This document shows positions 1 to 4,942 of a stretch of DNA of 6,111 nt, in pieces (the stretch's first letter is position 1; each line of letters begins with the position of its first letter). Below the pieces are notes generated by a model. The model ran no database searches. It was not told the origin of the DNA and saw only the letters and a list, made by a program, of their open reading frames with translations. The position numbers and the translations under genes are program-made. Source of the DNA: DATADD01 sp036258675 (GTDB taxonomy: Bacteria > Actinomycetota > CADDZG01 > WHSQ01). Where the stretch lies: contig DATADD010000114.1 of NCBI GenBank assembly GCA_036258675.1, positions 1 through 6,111 on the forward strand, given 5' to 3'.

Positions 1-1
1 C

Positions 2-196
2 GACGACGCGGCGCAGGACAGGGTCAACGTGAACGGGGGCGCGGTCGCGCTCGGACACCCCATCGGCGCGACCGGGGCGCGCCTCGTCGTGACGCTGATC
101 CACGAGCTGGCGCGCCGGGGCGGCGGAGTCGGCGCGGCCACGCTCTGCGGAGGCGGCGGCCAAGGGGACGCCCTCGTCCTGCGCGTCCTCGGCTAG
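2..196 (+). CDS. Thiolase (acetyl-CoA acetyltransferase family), C-terminal fragment
   Basis: This is the last 64 codons of a thiolase whose start lies before the window; it ends at TAG 194-196. Thiolases condense two acetyl-CoA to acetoacetyl-CoA or cleave 3-ketoacyl-CoA in beta-oxidation, in the cytoplasm. The visible part carries both C-terminal active-site signatures: NVNGGAVALGHPIGATGAR, with the catalytic His of the GHP motif, and TLCGGGGQGDA, with the Cys that acts as the proton-shuttling base. The C-terminus is compact, ending about 13 residues after the CGGGGQG motif, as usual for the family. It converges on ccr across a 259-bp spacer. A thiolase beside ccr and an acyl-CoA dehydrogenase fits C4 acyl-CoA metabolism. 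The fragment cannot separate a biosynthetic PhaA/AtoB type from a degradative FadA type, so I give no symbol. Confidence 0.95.
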   Translation, partial: DDAAQDRVNVNGGAVALGHPIGATGARLVVTLIHELARRGGGVGAATLCGGGGQGDALVLRVLG

Positions 197-207
197 CTCG
201 CCCCGAC

Positions 208-249
208 GCCCGCCTCCCGCGGCCCACTGAAGCTCCGCTGCGGGCGGGC
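208..249 (+). terminator. GC-rich imperfect hairpin downstream of the thiolase gene
   Basis: GCCCGCC at 208-214 pairs with GGCGGGC at 243-249. An inner GCGG at 219-222 pairs with CCGC at 235-238, with an internal loop between the two stems. The structure begins 11 bases after the thiolase stop codon. No T-run follows, so it is not a classical intrinsic terminator. T-poor hairpins are common at gene ends in high-GC Actinomycetota, and that is the basis for the call. The fold is by eye and no energy was computed. Confidence 0.35.
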
Positions 250-284
250 ACGCCGGCGTTCGCACGGCTCCGCCGAGTTCGGTA

Positions 285-302
285 GGGCGCCTGGCGGCGC
301 CC
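285..302 (+). terminator. 7-bp all-GC hairpin in the convergent spacer
   Basis: GGGCGCC at 285-291 and GGCGCCC at 296-302 form a perfect 7-bp stem with a TGGC loop. It is followed by a short AT-richer stretch (about 304-316), unusual for this window. It sits 88 bases past the thiolase stop and could act as a second terminator for plus-strand transcription. There is no clear T-tract. Confidence 0.35.
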
Positions 303-370
303 CATATTCCCTTAGACAGTCCTCGCTCGCTTCGCTCGCTGCGGGAACTCGCTCTGCGCTCGGCGTGCCC

Positions 371-391
371 GTCCTCGCTGCGCGCGAGGAC
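371..391. terminator. 8-bp hairpin on the ccr side of the convergent spacer
   Basis: GTCCTCGC at 371-378 pairs perfectly with GCGAGGAC at 384-391 around a 5-base loop. On the minus strand it lies 64 bases beyond the ccr stop codon, so it is a candidate terminator for ccr or a two-way terminator. A second copy of GTCCTCGC at 319-326 could compete for the same 3' arm. Between the copies lies a TCGC-rich stretch (323-352). The rest of 197-455 has no convincing ORF or RNA gene. Confidence 0.35.
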
Positions 392-455
392 CTCAGGACC
401 TGCGATCAACGTGGCGGGTGCCGCCTGCGGGGCCCAGTGCTCGGGCGGTCTGGGT

Positions 456-1799
456 TCAGTCGAAGGAGCGGAAGCAGCTGATCTTGTCGATGTGGCGGGC
501 GCGGGTGTCGGGGTCGGTCACGCCCAGGTCCTCCGAGGGCGCCAGCACGGTGATGCCGACCTTGCCCCGGTGCAGGTTGCGGTGGACCTCGTATGTCGCC
601 GCCCCCACCTCCGCCAGGGGGTAGGTGCGCGACAGGATGGGATGGATGCGGCCGAGGCACGCGAGCCGGTTGGCCTCATAGGCCTCCCGGTAGTTGGCGA
701 AGTGCGATCCGATGATCGTCTTCAGGTGCATCCATAGGTAGCGGTTGTCGTACGTGTGCATGTAGCCCGAGGTCGACGCGCACGTCACGATCTTGCCGCC
801 TCGCTTCGCGACGAAGACGCTCGCTCCGAAGGTCTCCCGGCCGGGGTGCTCGAACACGATGTCGGGATCGCTGCCGGCCAGCTCCCGTATGCGGGCCCCG
901 AAACGCTTCCACTCGCGCGGGTCCTGCTCGCCGTTGCGCCAGAACGTGTAGCCCTCGGCCTTGCGGTCGACGATGTGCTCGACGCCGACGGCGCGCAGGA
1001 TGTCGGCCTTCTCGGGCGACGACACCACGCCCACGGGCACGCCCCCGCCGTTGAGGACGTACTGGCACGCGAAGCCGCCCAGCCCGCCGGTCGCGCCCCA
1101 GATCAACACGACGTCGCCCTGGCGCATGCACGCCCCGTTGGGTGAGACCAGCATCCGGTAGGCGGTCGACGACACGAGGCCGAGGCACGCGGCCTCCTCC
1201 CACGTCAGGTGCGCGGGCTTGGGCATGAGCTGGTTGGCCTTGACCATCGCGATCTCGGCGAGGCCGCCGAAGTTCGACTCGTAGCCCCATATGCGCTGGT
1301 GGGGGTCGAGCATGGAGTCGTCGTGTCCCTGCGGCGCCTCCATGTCGACGTAGTTGCAGTGCACGGTCACCCGGTCCCCCGGCCTCCAGCGCGTGACGCC
1401 CGGCCCCGTGCGCAGCACGACGCCGGCGGCATCCGAGCCGAGGATGTGGACGTCGAGGTCGTGGCGCGCGCCGAGGTCGCTCTCGCGTCCGAGGCGCTCG
1501 AGGAAGGCGAACGTGGAGACGGGCTCGAAGATGGAGCTCCACAGGGTGTTGTAGTTGATGGCCGACGCCATGACGGCGACGAGGCACTCGTTGGGACCGA
1601 GCGGCGGCAGGGGCACCTCGTCCACGTGGAGCGCCTTGCGCGGGTCCTTGTCGGCCGTCTCCATTCCCTCGAACATCGCCTGCTCGTCGCGCCGGATGAA
1701 GGCGGCGGTGATCGACGCCGGCAGCTCGAGGGACCCGATGATGTCGCCGGGGGCCTCGCCGAGGATGGCCTCCCTGATGTTCTCGATCGCCGCGCCCAT
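456..1799 (-). CDS. ccr: Crotonyl-CoA carboxylase/reductase
   Basis: This 447-residue protein is a full-length crotonyl-CoA carboxylase/reductase, a cytoplasmic medium-chain dehydrogenase/reductase family enzyme that uses NADPH and CO2 to turn crotonyl-CoA into ethylmalonyl-CoA. Seen directly: a Ccr-type N-terminus with MFEGMETADKDPRKALH (about 42-58), the INYNTLW motif (81-87), GSDAAGVVLRTG (121-132), WGYESNFGGLAEI (171-183), the nucleotide-binding loop IWGATGGLGGFACQYV (233-248), and IIGSHFANYREA (362-373). The known CO2-pocket residues Asn, Glu and His appear to correspond to N84, E174 and H366; this was placed by motif, not by alignment. The ATG at 1797-1799 is chosen because homologues begin close to this point. 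The same frame stays open further upstream, but only as antisense of the dehydrogenase gene. Ccr feeds the ethylmalonyl-CoA pathway or polyketide extender-unit supply. It is divergent from an acyl-CoA dehydrogenase across 60 bp, which suggests shared control. Confidence 0.96.
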   Translation of the reverse strand: MGAAIENIREAILGEAPGDIIGSLELPASITAAFIRRDEQAMFEGMETADKDPRKALHVDEVPLPPLGPNECLVAVMASAINYNTLWSSIFEPVSTFAFLERLGRESDLGARHDLDVHILGSDAAGVVLRTGPGVTRWRPGDRVTVHCNYVDMEAPQGHDDSMLDPHQRIWGYESNFGGLAEIAMVKANQLMPKPAHLTWEEAACLGLVSSTAYRMLVSPNGACMRQGDVVLIWGATGGLGGFACQYVLNGGGVPVGVVSSPEKADILRAVGVEHIVDRKAEGYTFWRNGEQDPREWKRFGARIRELAGSDPDIVFEHPGRETFGASVFVAKRGGKIVTCASTSGYMHTYDNRYLWMHLKTIIGSHFANYREAYEANRLACLGRIHPILSRTYPLAEVGAATYEVHRNLHRGKVGITVLAPSEDLGVTDPDTRARHIDKISCFRSFD

Positions 1800-1809
1800 C
1801 CTCGAACAG

Positions 1810-1815
1810 AGCCTA
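1810..1815 (-). promoter_or_regulatory. Candidate -10 element for ccr
   Basis: On the minus strand the hexamer TAGGCT (TANNNT pattern) lies 10 bases before the ccr ATG, within the left arm of the inverted repeat. It implies a very short leader, and no well-placed Shine-Dalgarno sequence is visible; the GAGG just before the ATG is too close. No -35 match was found. This is weak evidence, from pattern only. Confidence 0.3.
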
Positions 1816-1847
1816 TCGTGAGCCCCGGCGCGCGATCGAGGCGCGGG

Positions 1848-1853
1848 TACGAT
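1848..1853 (+). promoter_or_regulatory. Candidate -10 element for a leaderless acyl-CoA dehydrogenase mRNA
   Basis: TACGAT fits the actinobacterial TANNNT -10 pattern. Its last T is 6 bases before the ATG at 1860, so transcription would start at or next to the start codon. The absence of a well-spaced Shine-Dalgarno sequence supports a leaderless transcript. No -35 match is seen 17 bases upstream. Confidence 0.45.
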
Positions 1854-1859
1854 CGGCTC

Positions 1860-3020
1860 ATGGGAAGCGGCCTCGAGCTCGGCGTCACCGAGGAGCAGGC
1901 CGCCTTCCGGCAGTCGGTGCGCCAGCTCGTCGAGGACAAGATCGCGCCCCGCGCGGCCGAGATCGACGCCACGGACGAGTATCCCTGGGACATCGACGAG
2001 CTCCTCGTGCGCAACGGACTCGCGGCCGTCTCCTACCCCGAGGAGCACGGGGGCGCCGGCGGCGGCGCGGTCGAGCTGTGCATCCTCGTCGAGGAGATCT
2101 CGCGCTGGTCCGCGGCCGTGGCCTTGATCCCCGCGGTCAACAAGCTGAGTGCGACGCCGGTCCTGCTCGCGGGGAGCGACCGGATGAAGAAGGAGGTCTG
2201 CGGTGGGATCGCCGAGGGCGTCCACCGCATGTCCTATTGCCTCACCGAGCCCGAGTCCGGCTCCGATGCCGCGTCGATGCGGACCAGGGCCGTGCGCTGC
2301 GACGGCGGCTGGAAGCTGACCGGGCGGAAGCGCTTCATCACGAACGCGGGCGCGGCCGACCTCTACACCGTGTTCGCCGTCACCGATCCCGGCGGCGACC
2401 GGGGCAGGAACGTAACCGCGTTCCTCGTGCCGGGCGACGCGGACGGGTTCTCGCTCGGGCGCAAGGAGGACAAGCTCGGCATCCGGGGCTCGCCCACGCG
2501 CGAGGTCGTGATGCAGGACTGCTTCGTGGCGGACGAGGCCGTCATCGGCGAGGTCGACCGCGGCTTCGAGCTCGCCATGCGCACGCTCGATTTCTCCCGC
2601 CCCACGATCGCGGCGCAGGCGCTCGGCATCGCGCAGGGAGCGTTCGACTTCGCGGCCGGCTACGTGCGGGAGAGGGAGCAGTTCGGCCGCCCCCTGTCGT
2701 CGTTCCAGGGGCTCCAGTTCATGTTCGCCGACATGGCGATCAAGATCGAGACGGCGCGCCTGGCCGTGTACCGCGCCGCCCATGCGATCGACGAGCACGA
2801 TCCCGAGGTGTCGTACTGGGCCGCGATCGCGAAGTGCCACGCGTCGGACGTGGCCATGAGCGTGACCACGGACTGCGTGCAGGCCCTCGGGGGCTACGGC
2901 TACGTGCGCGAGTACCCCGTCGAGCGGTTCATGCGCGACGCCAAGATCACACAGATCTACGAGGGCACGAATCAGATCCAGCGGGTCGTCCTGGCGCGCA
3001 AGATCTTCGGGGAGCGCTGA
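1860..3020 (+). CDS. Acyl-CoA dehydrogenase, short-chain/butyryl-CoA type
   Basis: This 386-residue FAD enzyme makes the alpha,beta double bond of a fatty acyl-CoA and passes electrons to electron-transfer flavoprotein. It has the normal three-part family layout: helical N-terminus (about 1-120), beta domain with the signature YCLTEPESGSD (126-136) and WKLTGRKRFITNA, and C-terminal helices with REQFGRPLSSFQ and QALGGYGYVREYP (from 341). E368 in QIYEGTNQIQ is at the position of the catalytic glutamate of short- and medium-chain enzymes, so the protein should be active. The ATG at 1860 is chosen because the protein then starts at the normal family boundary; the open frame upstream is antisense to ccr. 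Beside ccr it could act on butyryl-CoA or another C4/C5 acyl-CoA. Methylsuccinyl-CoA dehydrogenase of the ethylmalonyl-CoA pathway is possible, but the characterised proteobacterial enzymes are longer, at around 550 residues. It heads a tight gene group with the next two genes. Confidence 0.95.
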   Translation: MGSGLELGVTEEQAAFRQSVRQLVEDKIAPRAAEIDATDEYPWDIDELLVRNGLAAVSYPEEHGGAGGGAVELCILVEEISRWSAAVALIPAVNKLSATPVLLAGSDRMKKEVCGGIAEGVHRMSYCLTEPESGSDAASMRTRAVRCDGGWKLTGRKRFITNAGAADLYTVFAVTDPGGDRGRNVTAFLVPGDADGFSLGRKEDKLGIRGSPTREVVMQDCFVADEAVIGEVDRGFELAMRTLDFSRPTIAAQALGIAQGAFDFAAGYVREREQFGRPLSSFQGLQFMFADMAIKIETARLAVYRAAHAIDEHDPEVSYWAAIAKCHASDVAMSVTTDCVQALGGYGYVREYPVERFMRDAKITQIYEGTNQIQRVVLARKIFGER

Positions 3021-3028
3021 GCGGGACG

Positions 3029-3463
3029 ATGGGGACCGCGACGACCCTCCCGCCGGCCCCGCCCGCGCGCGCCGGGACCGGCGGGGGCGGCTCGGAATGG
3101 GTCGAGCTGACGCGCGCGCAGGGCGACATCGAGGCGCACCTGCTCACCGGCCGGCTCAACGACGCCGGGGTCGAGACGCGTGCGATGGTCGATCGAGGCG
3201 CGCCCGGTGCATGGCTGCACGGAGGCTCGAACCCGTGGGCGACCGTGACGATCCTCGTGCGACGGCGCCAGCTCGACGACGCCCGCATCGTGCTGGCGGA
3301 GATCTCGCTCGCGTGGGACCGCGATGCACGGGCCGACCCCCCGGCGGGCTCGGCGCGGCCCCGCTGGCTGGCGGCCGCCGCCCTCGGCGTGCTCGTGGTG
3401 CTGTCCCTGCTCGTGCAGGGCGCGACCGCAGCTCCCTGCTCCGGCCCGCCGCGGTGCCGATGA
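3029..3463 (+). CDS. Small DUF2007-like protein with C-terminal membrane segment
   Basis: This predicted 144-residue protein starts 8 bases after the dehydrogenase stop. Residues 1-22 are Pro/Ala/Gly-rich and look disordered. Residues 23-92 resemble the DUF2007 'putative signal-transducing' fold: EWVELTRAQGDIEAHLLTG with a following LNDAGVETRAMVD, then ATVTILVRRRQLDDARIVLAEI. This is the small beta-alpha-beta module in which a helix compares 'upper' and 'lower' residue positions. Residues about 112-131 form one hydrophobic stretch (WLAAAALGVLVVLSLLVQG), probably a membrane anchor, followed by a short tail with two Cys (C137, C143). Coding is supported by third-position GC bias and gene packing; the start is uncertain because no strong Shine-Dalgarno sequence precedes it. 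The function of this family is not known. Its position suggests co-transcription with its neighbours, not a defined role. Confidence 0.75.
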   Translation: MGTATTLPPAPPARAGTGGGGSEWVELTRAQGDIEAHLLTGRLNDAGVETRAMVDRGAPGAWLHGGSNPWATVTILVRRRQLDDARIVLAEISLAWDRDARADPPAGSARPRWLAAAALGVLVVLSLLVQGATAAPCSGPPRCR

Positions 3464-3492
3464 GCGCACGGCCGCCCGAGGAGGCGAGGTGA
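3460..3492 (+). other. Ten-codon bridging ORF (possible translational coupling)
   Basis: ATG at 3460 overlaps the upstream TGA (ATGA at 3460-3463) and opens a 10-codon frame, MSARPPEEAR. Its TGA at 3490-3492 overlaps the GTG start of the lyase (GTGA at 3489-3492). Both junctions are the four-base overlaps typical of coupled translation, so a ribosome could be carried through this gap. The peptide itself is unlikely to have a function. It may be chance, since stop and start codons overlap easily in this composition. Confidence 0.25.
3478..3484 (+). promoter_or_regulatory. Ribosome binding site deciding the GTG start of the lyase
   Basis: GAGGAGG lies 4 bases before the GTG at 3489. It is the strongest Shine-Dalgarno match in the window, though the spacing is slightly short. 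It supports the GTG start over any upstream in-frame start, because homologues also begin just before the TETDTLGEV motif. Confidence 0.65.
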
Positions 3493-4892
3493 CCGAGTTC
3501 CGGACGGAGACGGACACGCTCGGCGAGGTGCGCGTCCCCGCGGACGCCCTCTACGGCGCGCAGACCCAGCGGGCCATCGACAACTTCCCCGTGTCGGGCA
3601 TGGCGCCGCAGCCCGACTACGTGTGGGGGATGGTCACGATCAAGAAGGCGGCCGCGCTCGCCAACATGGACACGGGCCGGCTCGACCGAGCGGTCGGCGA
3701 GGCGATCGTGAAGGCCGCCGACGAGGTCCTTGCAGGGCTCCACGACGAGCACTTCGTGATCGACCCGTGGCAGGCGGGCGCGGGCACGTCCCACAACATG
3801 AACGCGAACGAGGTGCTCGCCAACCGCGCCTCGGAGATCCTCGGCGGCAGCAGGGGGACCGACCGCCGGGTGCACCCCAACGACCACGTCAACCTCGCGC
3901 AGTCGTCCAACGACACCAACCCGACGGCGGTCAGGCTCGGGGCGCTGCGCCTGCTCCCCGGCCTGCTCGACGCCCTCGAGGGTCTGCGCGCCGCCCTCGC
4001 GGCCAAGGCGGCCGAGTTCGACGGCGTCGTGAAGTCGGCCCGCACCCACCTCCAGGACGCGGTCCCCATCCGGCTGGGGCAGGAGTTCTCCGGCTACGCG
4101 GCCGCGATCGCCAAGGCCGTCGAACGGGTGCGCGACGCGGGCCGTGCTCTCGAGGAGCTCAACATCGGCGCGACCGCGGCGGGGACCGGCATCAACGCCG
4201 AGCCGGAGTACATCGACAGGGTCGTGGAGCGGCTGCGCGAGCTCACCGGCTTCGAGGTCCGGCGGGGGGAGAACCTGTTCCGATTGACCCAGTCCGGGGC
4301 CGACATGGCGCACCTCTCGGCCGCGCTGCGCAACGCGGCCATCGAGATCTCGCGCGTCGCCTCGGACATCCGGCTGCTCGCGTCGGGCCCCCGCACCGCG
4401 ATCGCCGAGATCGTGCTGCCGCCCGTGCAGCCGGGCTCCTCGATCATGCCGGGGAAGGTGAACCCATCCATGGCCGAGATGATGAACATGGTCTGCTTCC
4501 AGGTCATCGGATGCGACGAGGTGTGCTCGCACGCGGCCCACGGCGGGCAGCTCGACCTCAACGTCTTCTGGCCCTCGTTCGCGTTCAACCTCCTTTTCGG
4601 CATGACGATCCTGCGCAACGGCGTCGACGCCTTCACCGAGCGCTGCGTCGTCGGGATCGAGGCGGACGAGGAGCGCTGCCGGGAGCTCATGGAGCAGTCG
4701 CTGATGCTCGCGACCGCGCTCACCGACTACATCGGCTACGAGGAGGCGGCCCGGCTCGCCAAGAAGGCGTTCGCGGAGCGCAAGACGATCCGCCAGGTGG
4801 CGCTCGAGGAGGGCGTGGTCGAGGAGGTCCAGCTCGACAAGGTCCTCGACGCGGCGCCGATGACGGAGCCGGGCGTCCCGGGCCGCTCCTAG
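3489..4892 (+). CDS. Class II fumarase/aspartase-family lyase (probable fumarate hydratase, aspartase possible)
   Basis: This is a complete 467-residue member of the fumarase/aspartase superfamily, homotetrameric cytoplasmic enzymes that add water or ammonia to fumarate. Active-site regions are all present: GAGTSHNMNANEV (97-109, T100), HPNDHVNLAQSSNDT (129-143), ARTHLQDAVP (184-193, H187), and the flexible loop GSSIMPGKVNP (316-326) with the catalytic Ser (S317 by the usual numbering), K323 and N325. Signatures are mixed. DALYGAQTQRA near residue 20, SSNDT and SLMLATAL (404-411) look fumarase-like. GAGTS, LASGPR, EIVLPPVQPGSS and the MTEPG tail look aspartase-like. I lean to fumarase because of the N-terminus and the SSND motif, but substrate is unsettled. 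As fumarase it would make malate in the TCA cycle; as aspartase it would release ammonia from aspartate. It follows the DUF2007-like gene by 25 bp and probably shares its transcript. Confidence 0.9.
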   Translation: MTEFRTETDTLGEVRVPADALYGAQTQRAIDNFPVSGMAPQPDYVWGMVTIKKAAALANMDTGRLDRAVGEAIVKAADEVLAGLHDEHFVIDPWQAGAGTSHNMNANEVLANRASEILGGSRGTDRRVHPNDHVNLAQSSNDTNPTAVRLGALRLLPGLLDALEGLRAALAAKAAEFDGVVKSARTHLQDAVPIRLGQEFSGYAAAIAKAVERVRDAGRALEELNIGATAAGTGINAEPEYIDRVVERLRELTGFEVRRGENLFRLTQSGADMAHLSAALRNAAIEISRVASDIRLLASGPRTAIAEIVLPPVQPGSSIMPGKVNPSMAEMMNMVCFQVIGCDEVCSHAAHGGQLDLNVFWPSFAFNLLFGMTILRNGVDAFTERCVVGIEADEERCRELMEQSLMLATALTDYIGYEEAARLAKKAFAERKTIRQVALEEGVVEEVQLDKVLDAAPMTEPGVPGRS

Positions 4893-4905
4893 GCGCGGCC
4901 GCGCC
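4892..4905. repeat. 14-bp perfect GC palindrome after the lyase gene
   Basis: GGCGCGGCCGCGCC is self-complementary over its whole length and begins at the last base of the lyase stop codon. It has no loop, so as RNA it would fold poorly unless the centre opens. It may help end the upstream transcript or be a chance product of composition. The remaining intergenic bases (4906-4928) are G-rich with no other clear signal. Confidence 0.35.
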
Positions 4906-4928
4906 GCGGGCGCCGGGGGCGGGGCGCG

Positions 4929-4934
4929 GATAAT
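4929..4934 (+). promoter_or_regulatory. Candidate -10 element for the LCP gene
   Basis: GATAAT differs from the TATAAT consensus at one base and is the most AT-rich hexamer in the 50-bp gap. Its last T lies 8 bases before the ATG at 4943, so a leaderless or near-leaderless transcript is likely. GAGG at 4936-4939 is too near the ATG to be a good Shine-Dalgarno site. No -35 match was found. It separates the LCP gene from the metabolic group upstream. Confidence 0.45.
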
Positions 4935-4942
4935 CGAGGCGC

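Larger units (their letters stand above)
1809..1859. promoter_or_regulatory. Divergent operator-like inverted repeat between ccr and the acyl-CoA dehydrogenase
   Basis: The arms are GAGCCTATCGT (1809-1819) and ACGATCGGCTC (1849-1859). The reverse complement of the second is GAGCCGATCGT, so 10 of 11 positions match. The arms are 40 bases apart centre to centre, about four helical turns, and they contain or overlap the candidate -10 elements of both genes. A regulator bound here would control both directions. No regulator gene lies in the window, so the binding protein is unknown. The alternative is that the two arms are simply two similar promoter cores. Confidence 0.5.

Noticed and set aside
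24..305. 93-residue minus-strand ORF over the thiolase end and spacer
   Set aside because: More than half of it is antisense to the thiolase, and the translation is Arg-rich low complexity. The rest covers hairpins, not coding sequence.
323..352. TCGC-unit repeat considered as a CRISPR or true tandem array
   Set aside because: The units are four bases long and irregular, with no spacers and no cas genes nearby.
413..425. Short GGCGG/CCGCC hairpin next to the ccr stop
   Set aside because: A 5-bp stem with a 3-base loop is expected often by chance in this composition.
1209..1859. Upstream extension of the dehydrogenase frame on the plus strand, antisense to ccr
   Set aside because: It carries no acyl-CoA dehydrogenase features, and the family boundary fits ATG 1860. 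It is a composition shadow of ccr.
1800..2840. Upstream extension of the ccr frame on the minus strand into the dehydrogenase gene, making a 794-residue ORF
   Set aside because: This part is exactly antisense to the acyl-CoA dehydrogenase and has low-complexity Arg/Asp/Gly-rich composition without domains. Stop-free antisense frames are expected in DNA this GC-rich. The family-like Ccr N-terminus begins at 1799.
3156..4541. 461-residue minus-strand ORF opposite the lyase
   Set aside because: It mirrors the fully conserved fumarase/aspartase gene and shows His/Val/Arg-rich shadow composition with no recognisable motif.
3623..4933. 436-residue plus-strand ORF in another frame of the lyase
   Set aside because: It is Arg/Gly/Pro-rich low-complexity translation, typical of a shifted frame in high-GC coding DNA; the overlapping frame is an intact enzyme.
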